Source of the DNA: Pseudovibrio sp. Tun.PSC04-5.I4
Lineage (GTDB): Bacteria; Pseudomonadota; Alphaproteobacteria; Rhizobiales; Stappiaceae
Direction: 5' to 3'
DNA length: 64,000 bases
NCBI RefSeq assembly: GCF_900104145.1
Contig: NZ_FNLB01000006.1
Location: 1,013,001-1,077,000, forward strand
The notes beneath the pieces were generated by a model. The model did not search any database. It was not told the origin of the DNA and worked only from the letters and a program-made list of their open reading frames with translations. The translations under genes and the position numbers were made by a program. Shown in pieces: positions 8,590 through 17,523 of this stretch (positions are counted from its first letter, which is position 1; every line of letters starts with the position of its first letter).

Positions 8590-9495
8590 ATGATGAATTA
8601 TTCCCGTGATATGATTGGCTACGGCAAAACCCCGCCGGATCCCCAATGGCCAAACGACGCAAAAATCGCTCTTCAATTTGTCATCAACTATGAAGAGGGC
8701 GGTGAAAACAATATTCTTCATGGAGACGCCGGGTCCGAAGCTTTTTTGTCGGAGATTGTCGGTGCAGATTCCTGGTTAAACCAGCGACACATGAATATGG
8801 AGTCCATTTATGAGTATGGGTCTCGTGCTGGCTTCTGGCGTTTGTGGCGCTTGTTCACAAATCGCAATATGCCGGTAACATGTTATGGCGTTGCCACTGC
8901 GTTGGAAAGGAACCCCGACGTTGTTGCTGCTATGATGGAGGCAAACTGGGAAATTGCATCCCATGGCTTGAAGTGGATTGAATACAAAAACTTCTCAGTG
9001 GTGGAAGAACGCTGGCATATGGAACAAGCAATCCAGATCCATAAAGAAGTCACTGGCGAGCGCCCATTGGGGTGGTACACCGGACGAACATCAATCAATA
9101 CACTGCCAATGATTATGGAAGAGGGTGGTTTCCTTTACAGCTCGGATAGTTACGCAGACGATCTTCCTTATTGGGTAGAGGGGCCTAAAGGGCCGCATCT
9201 CATCATTCCATACACGTTGGATACCAATGACATGCGCTTTGCGACAGCGCAGGGCTTCAACAGTGGTGATCAGTTTTATACATACCTCAAAGACAGCTTT
9301 GATACCCTTTATGAGGAGGGGCAAGACGGGTCACCTAAAATGATGTCGGTCGGACTTCATTGCCGCTTAGCCGGTAGGCCGGGACGGACAGCTGCCCTTG
9401 TTCGTTTTATGGATTATGTGGCGAGTAAGCCAGATGTTTGGATTCCGCGACGCATCGATATTGCAAATCATTGGCATGAACACCACAAGCCATAA
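8590..9495 (+). CDS. puuE: Allantoinase PuuE (polysaccharide-deacetylase-like fold)
   Basis: Hydrolyses allantoin to allantoate in purine breakdown, in the cytoplasm. The 301-residue protein belongs to the NodB-like PuuE group, unrelated to the amidohydrolase-type allantoinase. Diagnostic stretches are the N-terminal YGKTPPDPQWPN, VINYEEGGENN, the SHGLKWIEY segment at about 124-132, GWYTGRTS, and SVGLHCRLAGRPGR near 256-269. Unlike many genomes, no other ureide gene (uricase-like, allantoicase, transthyretin-like) is adjacent; the flanks are a PadR-RND operon and an L,D-transpeptidase. The ATG at 8590 is directly followed by a second ATG. Confidence 0.93.
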   Translation: MMNYSRDMIGYGKTPPDPQWPNDAKIALQFVINYEEGGENNILHGDAGSEAFLSEIVGADSWLNQRHMNMESIYEYGSRAGFWRLWRLFTNRNMPVTCYGVATALERNPDVVAAMMEANWEIASHGLKWIEYKNFSVVEERWHMEQAIQIHKEVTGERPLGWYTGRTSINTLPMIMEEGGFLYSSDSYADDLPYWVEGPKGPHLIIPYTLDTNDMRFATAQGFNSGDQFYTYLKDSFDTLYEEGQDGSPKMMSVGLHCRLAGRPGRTAALVRFMDYVASKPDVWIPRRIDIANHWHEHHKP

Positions 9496-9811
9496 ACGTG
9501 CAAAACCAGCGTTCGAATAGGTGCGCCCTGTGTAAAGTGAGTGCGTAATGGTCTGGTGTGTAGAAAAGTCATTTTAATCTTGAACTGGCCGCAATACAGC
9601 CATTTGCACGCCTGAGATACTCACTATTGGCTCCTTTGAGCACGTCCTTTGAAACTATGTAGTGAATAATGCATAGGTTCAAATTGTCGTGACCACCTGT
9701 CTTCCTCAACTAGATATTGATAGAGACTAGTGACAAACGTAATTCGGCTGTGCGGTATGCTTATTGCAGCCTTATCGGCAATCTAATTTAAGGAACGATA
9801 ATAGGGTGACC
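9496..9811. other. Intergenic region between puuE and the L,D-transpeptidase
   Basis: 316 bases with no supported gene. It should contain the promoter of the downstream gene. The frame of that gene is open from 9764 but its codons before 9812 look like leader. I see no strong hairpin. Confidence 0.6.
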
Positions 9812-10546
9812 ATGAGCTTTTTGAATGCTACTGCCGAGAAGGTTAGACATTGCGACAAGGTTAGTTTGTCCAGACGCGGATTTGTAATTGGATCTGCTGC
9901 TCTTGCATTAGCAGGGTGTCAAACAACAAATTCTCTAAAACCCGCAAAGCTAGCGGATCTTCGGCAGGATCCTTATTACAAAACAATCTACGGGCCAATT
10001 CCGGATGAAAAATTTCCGATTCCCGCTGTCAATCTGGCACAGATCAGCGATGGCAAATACCTGAGACAGGTCGTCAACTACCCAGGCAACGAACCGGGTG
10101 GTTCAATTGTTGTCGATCCGGGCAATCGCTTTTTGTACCTTGTCCGTGGTGATGGAACTGCAATGCGATACGGTGTTGGTGTTGGTCGTGCCGGTTTTGG
10201 ATGGAACGGCGATGCGGTCATGCAGTACAAAAGGCAGTGGCCGCGCTGGACACCTCCTGCGGATATGATTGCGCGACAACCTGAGCTGGAAGAATTCCGC
10301 AATGGTATGGCTCCAGGGATCGAAAACCCGCTCGGCGCACGCGCGCTTTACCTGTTTAGTGACGGCAAAGATACGCTTTATCGCCTGCACGGAACCAACG
10401 AGCATTGGTCCATCGGCAAGAATGTATCCAGTGGCTGTATTCGCTTGCTCAATCAGGATGTGATTGATCTTTATAACCGCGTACCGAATGGGTCTCGCGT
10501 TATTGTTCGTCCTGCGGATAACCCGGTTGAACCTTTAAGCGTATAA
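9812..10546 (+). CDS. L,D-transpeptidase (YkuD domain), predicted lipoprotein
   Basis: Peptidoglycan cross-linking or protein-anchoring enzyme of the YkuD family, 244 residues from ATG 9812, which follows AGGGTGA. The N-terminal signal carries SRRGFVIGSAALALAGC; the lipobox LAGC puts the lipidated cysteine at 36, and the twin arginine makes Tat export possible. The catalytic motif reads HGTN...SSGCIRL with His193 and Cys209, the standard 16-residue spacing. The central region (GVGVGRAGFGWNG, WPRWTPPADMI) is typical of the alphaproteobacterial group that includes ErfK/YbiS-like proteins. It is followed by a terminator and appears to be a single-gene unit. Confidence 0.93.
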   Translation: MSFLNATAEKVRHCDKVSLSRRGFVIGSAALALAGCQTTNSLKPAKLADLRQDPYYKTIYGPIPDEKFPIPAVNLAQISDGKYLRQVVNYPGNEPGGSIVVDPGNRFLYLVRGDGTAMRYGVGVGRAGFGWNGDAVMQYKRQWPRWTPPADMIARQPELEEFRNGMAPGIENPLGARALYLFSDGKDTLYRLHGTNEHWSIGKNVSSGCIRLLNQDVIDLYNRVPNGSRVIVRPADNPVEPLSV

Positions 10547-10575
10547 TCTGCTTAGGAAAACAACAAATGTGCAAG

Positions 10576-10603
10576 AAGGCCTGGTGTAATCATCAGGCCT
10601 TTT
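10576..10603 (+). terminator. Rho-independent terminator after the L,D-transpeptidase gene
   Basis: AAGGCCTGGTG and CATCAGGCCTT pair around TAAT, with a short T run after the stem. Confidence 0.85.
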
Positions 10604-10841
10604 GTGTATCCGCCCTTGGATAACAGAGGGAATGTGTAACAACTTGTAGCAATCCGCTGTTTTAAAAAATGTCGTTACGTTTTTACAAACTTCAAAATGC
10701 ACATGTCTCACAAAAGCAATGTAAAACACTCTCCTCTAAAGTGTTCCTTGAAGCATGCTTAAACCGCCAAGAGGCTCTCTATGAACTAGGTGAGTCTGAA
10801 TAGCCAAAAGCACTGCAATATTGTGTAGGAGTAGGGTTTTA

Positions 10842-12203
10842 ATGTCCCGTTCTTGGCAGGCTGTAAAAGTTGGTCTGATCGTCGCTGGTATCGGCGTGGC
10901 TGGTTTGTATGTTGGCAATCCAGTGCTGTTCTCAAAACCCGTTCCTATTTTGTCATCTGTTGGATTGACGCTCTGGCCTTCTGACGCTCCCCAAGTCGCA
11001 GTGCAGGGCTCGGCTCAAATGCGAGGTAAAGGTGGTAAGCGTGGTGGAGGCAACCAGCAAATTATTGCACGAGCACGTAATGTCACCACTGGTGTAACCG
11101 ATACGTTTGTCAGAGCTATTGGCACAGGCCGCGCTATAAAAAAGACTGATCTTTTCCCTGAGAGTTCTGGCCGAATACTGTCGCTTCCATTCAAGGCGGG
11201 GGCAAATGTAACCAGAGGAGATATTGTTCTGCGTTTGGATGATGCGGAAGAAAAACTCTCCGTTAACCGGGCAAAGCTCGCCTTGAAGGATGCAGAAGAC
11301 CAAGTATCTCGCTTCGAACAATTGATGTCTTCCCAGACTATTTCTAGTGTTCAATTGCAAAATGCGCGAACAGCCACCAGTCAGGCCCAATTGGATCTGA
11401 GTAAGGCAAACTTGGATTTGGACCGAAGGCAGGTCAAAGCGCCTTTCGACGGTATTTTAGGTATCGTTGATGTTGAGATTGGTGACTATGTTACTCAATC
11501 CTCCCGCATAACTGGATTGGATGACCGAACCAGCATCCTTGTCGAGTTTGTTGTACCTGAGCGCTTTGCCAATAAAGTCAAACGTGGAGACTTGGTTGAG
11601 TTGCGGACCGAAGCCATGCCCGGTCATGTGTTTAACGGCGAACTGACAGCGATGGAAAACCGTGTCAATTCAGATTCCCGAACCTTGAAGGTGCAGGCAA
11701 CTGTTGCAAACCCAGATGATCTTCTACGGTCAGGTATTGCTTTTGATGCGCGCATTTTGTTGGAAGGCGACGAATGGCCATCCGTTCCCTCTATTGCACT
11801 GAAGTGGGATAGGACCGGACCTCATGTATGGCTCGCCAAAGGCGGACTGGCTCAGCGAGCCGACGTAACAGTTATTGAACGCAGTGCAGATCGTGTGCTT
11901 GTAGGAGGAGCCATAAAGCCGGGCGATATCGTTGTGACTGAAACGGTGCGTGATCTACGGCCCGGTACAAAGCTGGAACTTCAGGCGGAACCCGGATTTG
12001 ACTTGGTTATGCCTGAGAATGCTGAGACACCTCTCGTCAGTGATGCCAAAGACAAGACTGACAAAGGCAAAGGAAGTGGCAATGGGAAGCGTAATGGCAA
12101 AAATGGCGCTCCTCAACAAGATCAAGATAGGCCAGAGAAAAAGGATGCCAAGTCCCAATCAAATAGCAGTTCGCAAACTGTCTCTGATCAAAATAAGTCC
12201 TAA
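10842..12203 (+). CDS. RND efflux periplasmic adaptor subunit (HlyD/MFP family) with charged C-terminal tail
   Basis: A 453-residue adaptor from ATG 10842, with AGGAG about ten bases upstream. It has an N-terminal anchor (about 8-28), a lipoyl half (SSGRILSLPFKAGANVTRGDIVLRL), a helical hairpin (about 130-195), the second half (RRQVKAPFDGILGIVDVEIGDYV) and a beta barrel. After the folded part, from about residue 395, comes a low-complexity hydrophilic tail rich in Lys, Gly, Asn, Asp and Ser, unusual for an adaptor and probably disordered in the periplasm. The RND gene starts 24 bases downstream, so the two form an operon. Confidence 0.93.
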   Translation: MSRSWQAVKVGLIVAGIGVAGLYVGNPVLFSKPVPILSSVGLTLWPSDAPQVAVQGSAQMRGKGGKRGGGNQQIIARARNVTTGVTDTFVRAIGTGRAIKKTDLFPESSGRILSLPFKAGANVTRGDIVLRLDDAEEKLSVNRAKLALKDAEDQVSRFEQLMSSQTISSVQLQNARTATSQAQLDLSKANLDLDRRQVKAPFDGILGIVDVEIGDYVTQSSRITGLDDRTSILVEFVVPERFANKVKRGDLVELRTEAMPGHVFNGELTAMENRVNSDSRTLKVQATVANPDDLLRSGIAFDARILLEGDEWPSVPSIALKWDRTGPHVWLAKGGLAQRADVTVIERSADRVLVGGAIKPGDIVVTETVRDLRPGTKLELQAEPGFDLVMPENAETPLVSDAKDKTDKGKGSGNGKRNGKNGAPQQDQDRPEKKDAKSQSNSSSQTVSDQNKS

Positions 12204-12227
12204 GAGCTTTCTTCCTGAGGTACCCCA

Positions 12228-15200
12228 ATGAACTCGGAAAACAAATCCAACAGGGAAAGTCATCTAAGCGGACTTTATGCCCTTTGTGTACGCCGTCCGG
12301 TTTTAGCAATCACACTTAACCTACTTATTATTGTTGCCGGTATTGCTGCCCTGATTGGGGTAGAAGTACGCGAAATGCCAAACGTTGACCGTCCCGTGGT
12401 CACCGTAACAACAACCTATTCCGGCGCTCCTCCAGAGGTAACTGACACTGAAATCACGAGTGTTTTGGAAAAGGCGATTTCCAGAACGTCAGGTATCGAA
12501 TCTGTGTCCTCAAGCTCCAAATACGGACGGAGCCGCATCACAGTAGAATTCAACGATGGTGTTGATGTCAGCGAAGCGGCCAATGACATTCGTGATGCTG
12601 TCAGCGGAGCAGCACGCAACCTGCCAGAAGATGCCGATACGCCCGTCGTTGTAAAAGCTGATGCTGATGCCGATCCTGTCATGCGCCTTGTGGTGACATC
12701 GGATCAGATGCGGATAGAGGATCTTAGCAAGTACGTAGATGATGAGATCATAGATCGCATCACATCGGTGCCCGGTGTTGCAAGTGTCGATGTCTACGGT
12801 TCACAAACACCTGTATTTAAAATCGCAATTAACGTGCAGGCCATGTCGTCAAGAGGTCTGACACCTGACGACCTACGTAAAGTGCTATTGGAACTCGCCC
12901 TTGATACCTCTGGCGGGTCTTTGGAAACAGGGGATCAGGAACTCTTTGTTCGCGCAAATTCCGATGTGAAGACAGCCGAGCAAATCGGCATGGTCAAACT
13001 GAATAACATGACCAGAATTCGTGATATTGCTTTCGTAAGTTATGGTCCCGAAAGAGCGTCTTCGGGAGCATTTTATAATGGCAAACGTGCAGTTGGCATG
13101 GGCATTATTCGATCTGCAAACTCAAATACCATTGAGATCTCGAATAATGTACGTGATGAAATCGATCGTATGCAGGATCAACTGCCGAAAGACATTGAGA
13201 TAAACGTCAGCAGCGATGATGCCACCTTCATTGGAGGTGCAATCAAAGAAGTTGTGTTTTCTCTGTTCCTGTCCACCAGCATCGTTGTTGGTGTAATGTT
13301 TCTGTTCCTCGGCTCCATTCGTGTGACGCTCATACCGGCTGTGACAGTGCCAGTTGCTCTTATCGGTGCCTTGGTGGGAATATGGCTGGCAGGCTTCTCC
13401 GCGAACGTTATTACGCTTCTGGCGTTGCTTCTTGCAACAGGTATGGTGGTTGATGATGCCATTGTGGTCTTGGAGAACATTTCCAAACGTGTTCATCGCG
13501 GCGAAGGGCCAAGAGCTGCGGCGATCTTGGGCACACGGGAAGTGTTCTTTGCTGTCATAACAACGACAGTGACCCTTGCTGCTGTCTTTATCCCAATTTC
13601 ATTCCTGCCGGGAAGCGTCGGTAAACTGTTCTCTGAGTTTGGTTTTGTGCTGGCGATCAGCGTGATGCTGTCCTCATTTGTTGCGCTGACCCTTGCGCCA
13701 ATGATGGCTTCGCGTTTGTTACGAACCAAAAGCTATGAGGACACACACAAACCCTCAGCAGTGTGGTCGGTTATCTCCGGTGTTGGGCTTGTTATAGAGC
13801 GGATCTATTCCAATAGTTTGGATTGGTCTTTGCGGCGTCCCTTCATTCTTCTGGGAGCAGCAACACTCTTTGTGCTGGTAGGGGCATCTCAATATACATC
13901 GCTGCCACAGCAACTTACCCCGACAGAGGACCGATCTGTCATCTTCATGATTGGCTCAACGCCTCAAGGTGCCAGTCTGGATTACACCGCTGGCAAAATG
14001 ACTGAGCTGGAAGATATCGCCCAGAATTACGTTGATACCGGCGAAGCAAAAAGCATCATGAGTCTCATAGGCATGGGAGGGCAGGTCAATCGCGGTTTCC
14101 TCGTTATGGTCCTTCAGGATTGGGCCGATCGGGATCGCAAGCAGCAGCAGATTGTCAATGAACTTCAGCGCAAAACCTCACAGATCCCAGGACTTAAGGT
14201 GCGCGTGGCTCAGCCAAATACGCTGGGCATTCGCGGAGCTGGTCAGGGTTTGAGGTTTGCTGTGACGGGAACTAATTATGATGATCTGGCCAAAAGTGCT
14301 GATGAAATAGTTGAGCAAATGCAAGACCGTCTTGGCGATAATGTGGGCTTTGCATCTGTCTCCTATGAAACCACACAGCCTCAGCTCCTCGTAAGTGTCG
14401 ACCGGGAACGGGCAAATGATCTTGGTCTCTCCTCTGATAGCATAGCGTCCAATCTGCGTATGCTGTTGGACGGCTCTCCTGTGGCTGATCTGTTCGTTGA
14501 GGATGACGGCATTCCCATGGTGATGGAGGCAGGGGGCTTACCTATGCGTTCCACACGGGATTTGGAGAATATCTTTGTCAAAAGCAGAGATGGCACCATG
14601 TTGCCAATATCCTCCATCGTTTCCATTGAGGAAGAAGCTGTTGCACCTAGCTTGACCCGTGAATCCCAGCAACGTGCTGTACCCGTTACCATTTCTCTCA
14701 ATGATGGTTATGATTTGGCTCAGTCCATTTCAGATATGAAGGAGATTGCGGCTGAGGTCCTTCCCGAAGGCACCAACGTAACCCTTATGAGTGAGGCAGC
14801 GGTTCTGGAGAAAACCACCTCGAATGTCTACATGACGTTCCTATTTGCAATACTCGTCGTTTTTCTCGTTTTAGCTGCACAGTTTGAGAGTTTTATGAGT
14901 GCTTTTGTAATTCTGGCCACGGTTCCCTTCGGTATCTCGGCCGCGATTATCTCCATCGGGCTGACGGGAGGCTCCATCAATGTTTACTCCCAGATCGGGA
15001 TTATTCTGCTGGTCGGCTTGATGGCGAAAAATGGCATTCTGATCGTCGAGTTTGCAAACACACTAAGAGAGGAAGGCAAGTCGGTCTTCGAGGCAATTCA
15101 CGATGCCTGTCTGATACGGTTCCGTCCTGTCGTGATGACAGTGGTGTCCACGGTGTTAGGGGGAGTGCCATTGGTCATTGCCTTTGGCGCAGGCGCTGAG

Positions 15201-15386
15201 GCGCGTATTGAGATGGGGTGGGTTATTGTTGGAGGCTTGGGCTTTGCTACGCTGTCCACCTTGTTTGTAACACCTGCAGCCTATCTGTTGCTGATGCGGT
15301 TTACGACGCCGCGCAAAGTCAGCGAAGAAAAGTTGCACAGTGAGCTCGATAAAGCGCTGGGCAAGTCCTCAAACCCTGCGGAATAA
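12228..15386 (+). CDS. RND efflux transporter permease (HAE-1-like)
   Basis: A 1052-residue inner membrane RND pump of normal length. TM1 is at about 22-45, and the first porter domain contains RPVVTVTTTYSGAPPEVTDTEIT. TM4 carries the intact acidic pair (GMVVDDAIVVLENI) and TM10 the lysine (GLMAKNGILIVEFANTLREEG), so the classical proton relay is present, unlike in the RND protein encoded at 3017-6499. The closing motif RPVVMTVVSTVLGGVPL is typical. Paired with the adaptor just upstream. No outer-membrane channel gene is in the window, so an unlinked TolC-like protein is expected. Probably exports drugs or toxic compounds; the substrate cannot be read from the sequence. Confidence 0.95.
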   Translation: MNSENKSNRESHLSGLYALCVRRPVLAITLNLLIIVAGIAALIGVEVREMPNVDRPVVTVTTTYSGAPPEVTDTEITSVLEKAISRTSGIESVSSSSKYGRSRITVEFNDGVDVSEAANDIRDAVSGAARNLPEDADTPVVVKADADADPVMRLVVTSDQMRIEDLSKYVDDEIIDRITSVPGVASVDVYGSQTPVFKIAINVQAMSSRGLTPDDLRKVLLELALDTSGGSLETGDQELFVRANSDVKTAEQIGMVKLNNMTRIRDIAFVSYGPERASSGAFYNGKRAVGMGIIRSANSNTIEISNNVRDEIDRMQDQLPKDIEINVSSDDATFIGGAIKEVVFSLFLSTSIVVGVMFLFLGSIRVTLIPAVTVPVALIGALVGIWLAGFSANVITLLALLLATGMVVDDAIVVLENISKRVHRGEGPRAAAILGTREVFFAVITTTVTLAAVFIPISFLPGSVGKLFSEFGFVLAISVMLSSFVALTLAPMMASRLLRTKSYEDTHKPSAVWSVISGVGLVIERIYSNSLDWSLRRPFILLGAATLFVLVGASQYTSLPQQLTPTEDRSVIFMIGSTPQGASLDYTAGKMTELEDIAQNYVDTGEAKSIMSLIGMGGQVNRGFLVMVLQDWADRDRKQQQIVNELQRKTSQIPGLKVRVAQPNTLGIRGAGQGLRFAVTGTNYDDLAKSADEIVEQMQDRLGDNVGFASVSYETTQPQLLVSVDRERANDLGLSSDSIASNLRMLLDGSPVADLFVEDDGIPMVMEAGGLPMRSTRDLENIFVKSRDGTMLPISSIVSIEEEAVAPSLTRESQQRAVPVTISLNDGYDLAQSISDMKEIAAEVLPEGTNVTLMSEAAVLEKTTSNVYMTFLFAILVVFLVLAAQFESFMSAFVILATVPFGISAAIISIGLTGGSINVYSQIGIILLVGLMAKNGILIVEFANTLREEGKSVFEAIHDACLIRFRPVVMTVVSTVLGGVPLVIAFGAGAEARIEMGWVIVGGLGFATLSTLFVTPAAYLLLMRFTTPRKVSEEKLHSELDKALGKSSNPAE

Positions 15387-15426
15387 AGTGTGTTCCCGAT
15401 TAATGGAAAACTGCCCCAGCGAATTT

Positions 15427-15774
15427 TCAAGGGCAAGCCGAGATGATGACGATACTTGTATTGCCTTCTTCTCGGCACCTCTGTGCCAGATAGTAAATAT
15501 CAAGTCGCAAAGTTATGAGATGGGAGTTCGCACCCGCCTCTGTCGTTTCGCTCAGGCGGTGACCGCAATCCTTGGAAAATTCCAGCTCAAAGAATGCCTC
15601 GCCCTGCGAGAAGTAGGAGAGCAACAAGTCCAAGTCCAGCGCTTCACTTCCCGCAGCGTCAACAATACGTGTTTCGCGCAGCTTGTCGCGCCACATCAAC
15701 TCGTTGCAATTGTCGAGCAGGAGGTCGCAATCCACCAGTTTGATAAGCAGCTGATTTGCAGTTGAGCGATGCAT
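15427..15774 (-). CDS. Hypothetical protein, about 115 residues
   Basis: Not recognised. The reading frame has a protein-like composition (LVDCDLLLDNCNELMWRDKL, EALDLDLLLSYFSQGEAFFELEFS) with balanced charged and hydrophobic residues, and is longer than chance for this region. ATG 15774 is the likely start; a TTG lies three codons earlier, and I see no strong ribosome binding site. It lies tail to tail with the RND gene, 40 bases away. It may be a small alpha/beta protein; no motif supports a function. An overlapping plus-strand frame is less protein-like. Confidence 0.45.
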   Translation of the reverse strand: MHRSTANQLLIKLVDCDLLLDNCNELMWRDKLRETRIVDAAGSEALDLDLLLSYFSQGEAFFELEFSKDCGHRLSETTEAGANSHLITLRLDIYYLAQRCREEGNTSIVIISACP

Positions 15775-16012
15775 AAGTCTCAATCCAGTCTCAGGTTCAT
15801 TGGACCCTATTGTAAACCAAAGATCTGATTTCCCTTCAAAACCAAATGGTAAAATTGAAGAGAAGAGGGCTGTTATTTGCCCCTACGCCAGAGTTGAAAT
15901 CAATATGCCCCTCAATTATCGCATAACTGAAAATAGAAACGTGCCGTACGGCTGACTGTGGTAAATCCTATACTTCACCAGCAGAACTATAGGGACTGCC
16001 ACGGAGAGATAA

Positions 16013-16243
16013 ATGCGATCACTTTGGTTGTTTGGACTGATCCTTGTTGGCGTGGTGAGCTTTGCAGCCTTAGCCGATACCAGTGGCTCTTTAGGCAGTC
16101 AACAGCTCATGGAAGTGAGTGGCCGGGCTGATGTGGCCAGCAGAGTCCCATTATTCCTTGCGCAGGCAATTGGCGTCAGCTGTAAAAGTGAAGTGTTTGA
16201 TGTTCGGCTCACAAACATCGGCCAGCTGCATAGCAATCGATAA
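16013..16243 (+). CDS. Small predicted secreted protein, 76 residues
   Basis: Not recognised. Support comes from GGAGAG eight bases before ATG 16013 and a textbook signal peptide (MRSLWLFGLILVGVVSFAALA, cleavage expected after ALA at about 21). The mature part is only about 55 residues with one cysteine and no known motif. It could be an intact small periplasmic protein or the front of a gene broken by a frameshift, since the last 20 residues look less structured. Nothing in the downstream 100 bases clearly continues it. Confidence 0.5.
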   Translation: MRSLWLFGLILVGVVSFAALADTSGSLGSQQLMEVSGRADVASRVPLFLAQAIGVSCKSEVFDVRLTNIGQLHSNR

Positions 16244-16310
16244 ATTCGGGTCGCGCTGGCTGTTAGATAATACAAACCAATCAGCTTTTACCAAATAATA
16301 CGCCTTAGAT

Positions 16311-16334
16311 GCTGGCATCATTTATGACGCCAGC
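16311..16334 (-). terminator. Hairpin downstream of the nucleoside hydrolase gene
   Basis: GCTGGCATCA and TGACGCCAGC pair (one mismatch or wobble) around TTTA. It sits 16 bases past the minus-strand stop but lacks a good T run, so it is only a weak terminator candidate for either flanking gene. Confidence 0.4.
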
Positions 16335-16350
16335 ACCACAAAGTTGATGC

Positions 16351-17307
16351 TTATTTATTCTTCGCAAATGTCTGCATCATGATGTCTACAAACAGAGCTG
16401 CATTGGCATCAAAAGCCACTTTGCAGTTTACCGGCTTTGAACCGCGCCGGTTCTTATCGACAATGGTACGGCCTACAGTCAGTTCTCCGTGGATCTCAAT
16501 GTCAACGGGATGCTCTTCCAGTGTAATCACATCACGCTGGATAAGGTGAGCAATACACAAAGCATCATGAACAGGGGCGCTGTGTTCAATATCCATGCGC
16601 TGGATCTTGTCATGAACACCAATGCGATGACCCGTTACAGCGGCCATCGCTTTGCCGGCTGGCGTGCCTAGTTCATCAAACTGGCGGCACTGCGTAGCTG
16701 TAATCAGTGCTTTATGGGTCGCATCAAGCGGCACCATGGTTAGGTTTTTAAAGCCAGCATTGAAAACGGTATAAGCTGCTTCTGGATCAGCCCAGATGTT
16801 GAATTCTGCGGCAGGCGTTATGTTGCCAACATCATGCCCACCGCCCATGAGGATAATTTCGGGGATGAGATCCACCAGCTTCGGTTCGGCAGTAAGGGCA
16901 GCAGCAATATTGGTCAGCGGAGCAACTGGAACCAGCGTAATAGGGTCAGTTGCATTGCGGTAAGTTTCAATGAGGTAGTCAACCGCGTGCTGCTGCTGTG
17001 CCTTCAAAGAGGTTTCGGGCAGCGGAAGGTGCTTGCCGTGAATTTTGGCAGTCAAGTCATTGACCGTGCGTGGTACGGGAAAATCATTACGAACCAGCGG
17101 CTTGGCGCAACCTTCGTAAACTGGAATATTCGGCTTGCCGATGTACTCCAGCACGCGCAGTGAATTATCAGTGCAGTAATACACCTCTGCATTTCCGTTG
17201 ACGGTCGTAACGCCAATCAGGTCCAAATCTGCATGCAGCGCAGCCAGCATAATCGCGACGGCATCATCCGTTCCGGTGTCCACATCAAGTATCAGTTTTC
17301 TTGTCAT
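16351..17307 (-). CDS. Inosine-uridine-preferring nucleoside hydrolase family protein
   Basis: Splits ribonucleosides into base and ribose, feeding purine and pyrimidine salvage. The 318-residue protein begins MTRKLILDVDTGTDDAVAI, containing the calcium-binding DVDTGTDD (Asp10, Asp14, Asp15 in family numbering). The C-terminal HDALCIAHL supplies the further Asp. Other family stretches are GVTTVNGNA, APLTNIA, LMGGGHDVGN and PAAEFNIWADPEAA. I use ATG 17307, preceded by GGGAGC; a reading ten codons longer has no such site. It is a single gene, with the divergent DUF2817 gene upstream. Exact base preference cannot be told. Confidence 0.92.
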   Translation of the reverse strand: MTRKLILDVDTGTDDAVAIMLAALHADLDLIGVTTVNGNAEVYYCTDNSLRVLEYIGKPNIPVYEGCAKPLVRNDFPVPRTVNDLTAKIHGKHLPLPETSLKAQQQHAVDYLIETYRNATDPITLVPVAPLTNIAAALTAEPKLVDLIPEIILMGGGHDVGNITPAAEFNIWADPEAAYTVFNAGFKNLTMVPLDATHKALITATQCRQFDELGTPAGKAMAAVTGHRIGVHDKIQRMDIEHSAPVHDALCIAHLIQRDVITLEEHPVDIEIHGELTVGRTIVDKNRRGSKPVNCKVAFDANAALFVDIMMQTFAKNK

Positions 17308-17523
17308 TATTTGCTCCCAGAAAGCCAGAGGCTGCACCTCTTATGGGCTGCGGCCTCCGCTTGATATGTAAAGGCTCCTTTCCGCAGAACTGTTCAGCTT
17401 GGAAGGAACCCAGAAAAATAGCTTGGAAACAACAGACTAGATTATTCTTGTAAGGTCAATTAGGTGTGTAATGTAGCTGTCGATATATCACAGGTTCATC
17501 CTCTCAGGTCTGAAGAGTATTCT

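Noticed and set aside
15340..15765. Plus-strand frame overlapping the RND 3' end and the hypothetical minus-strand gene
   Set aside because: Starts inside the RND gene in another frame and has less protein-like composition than the opposing frame.
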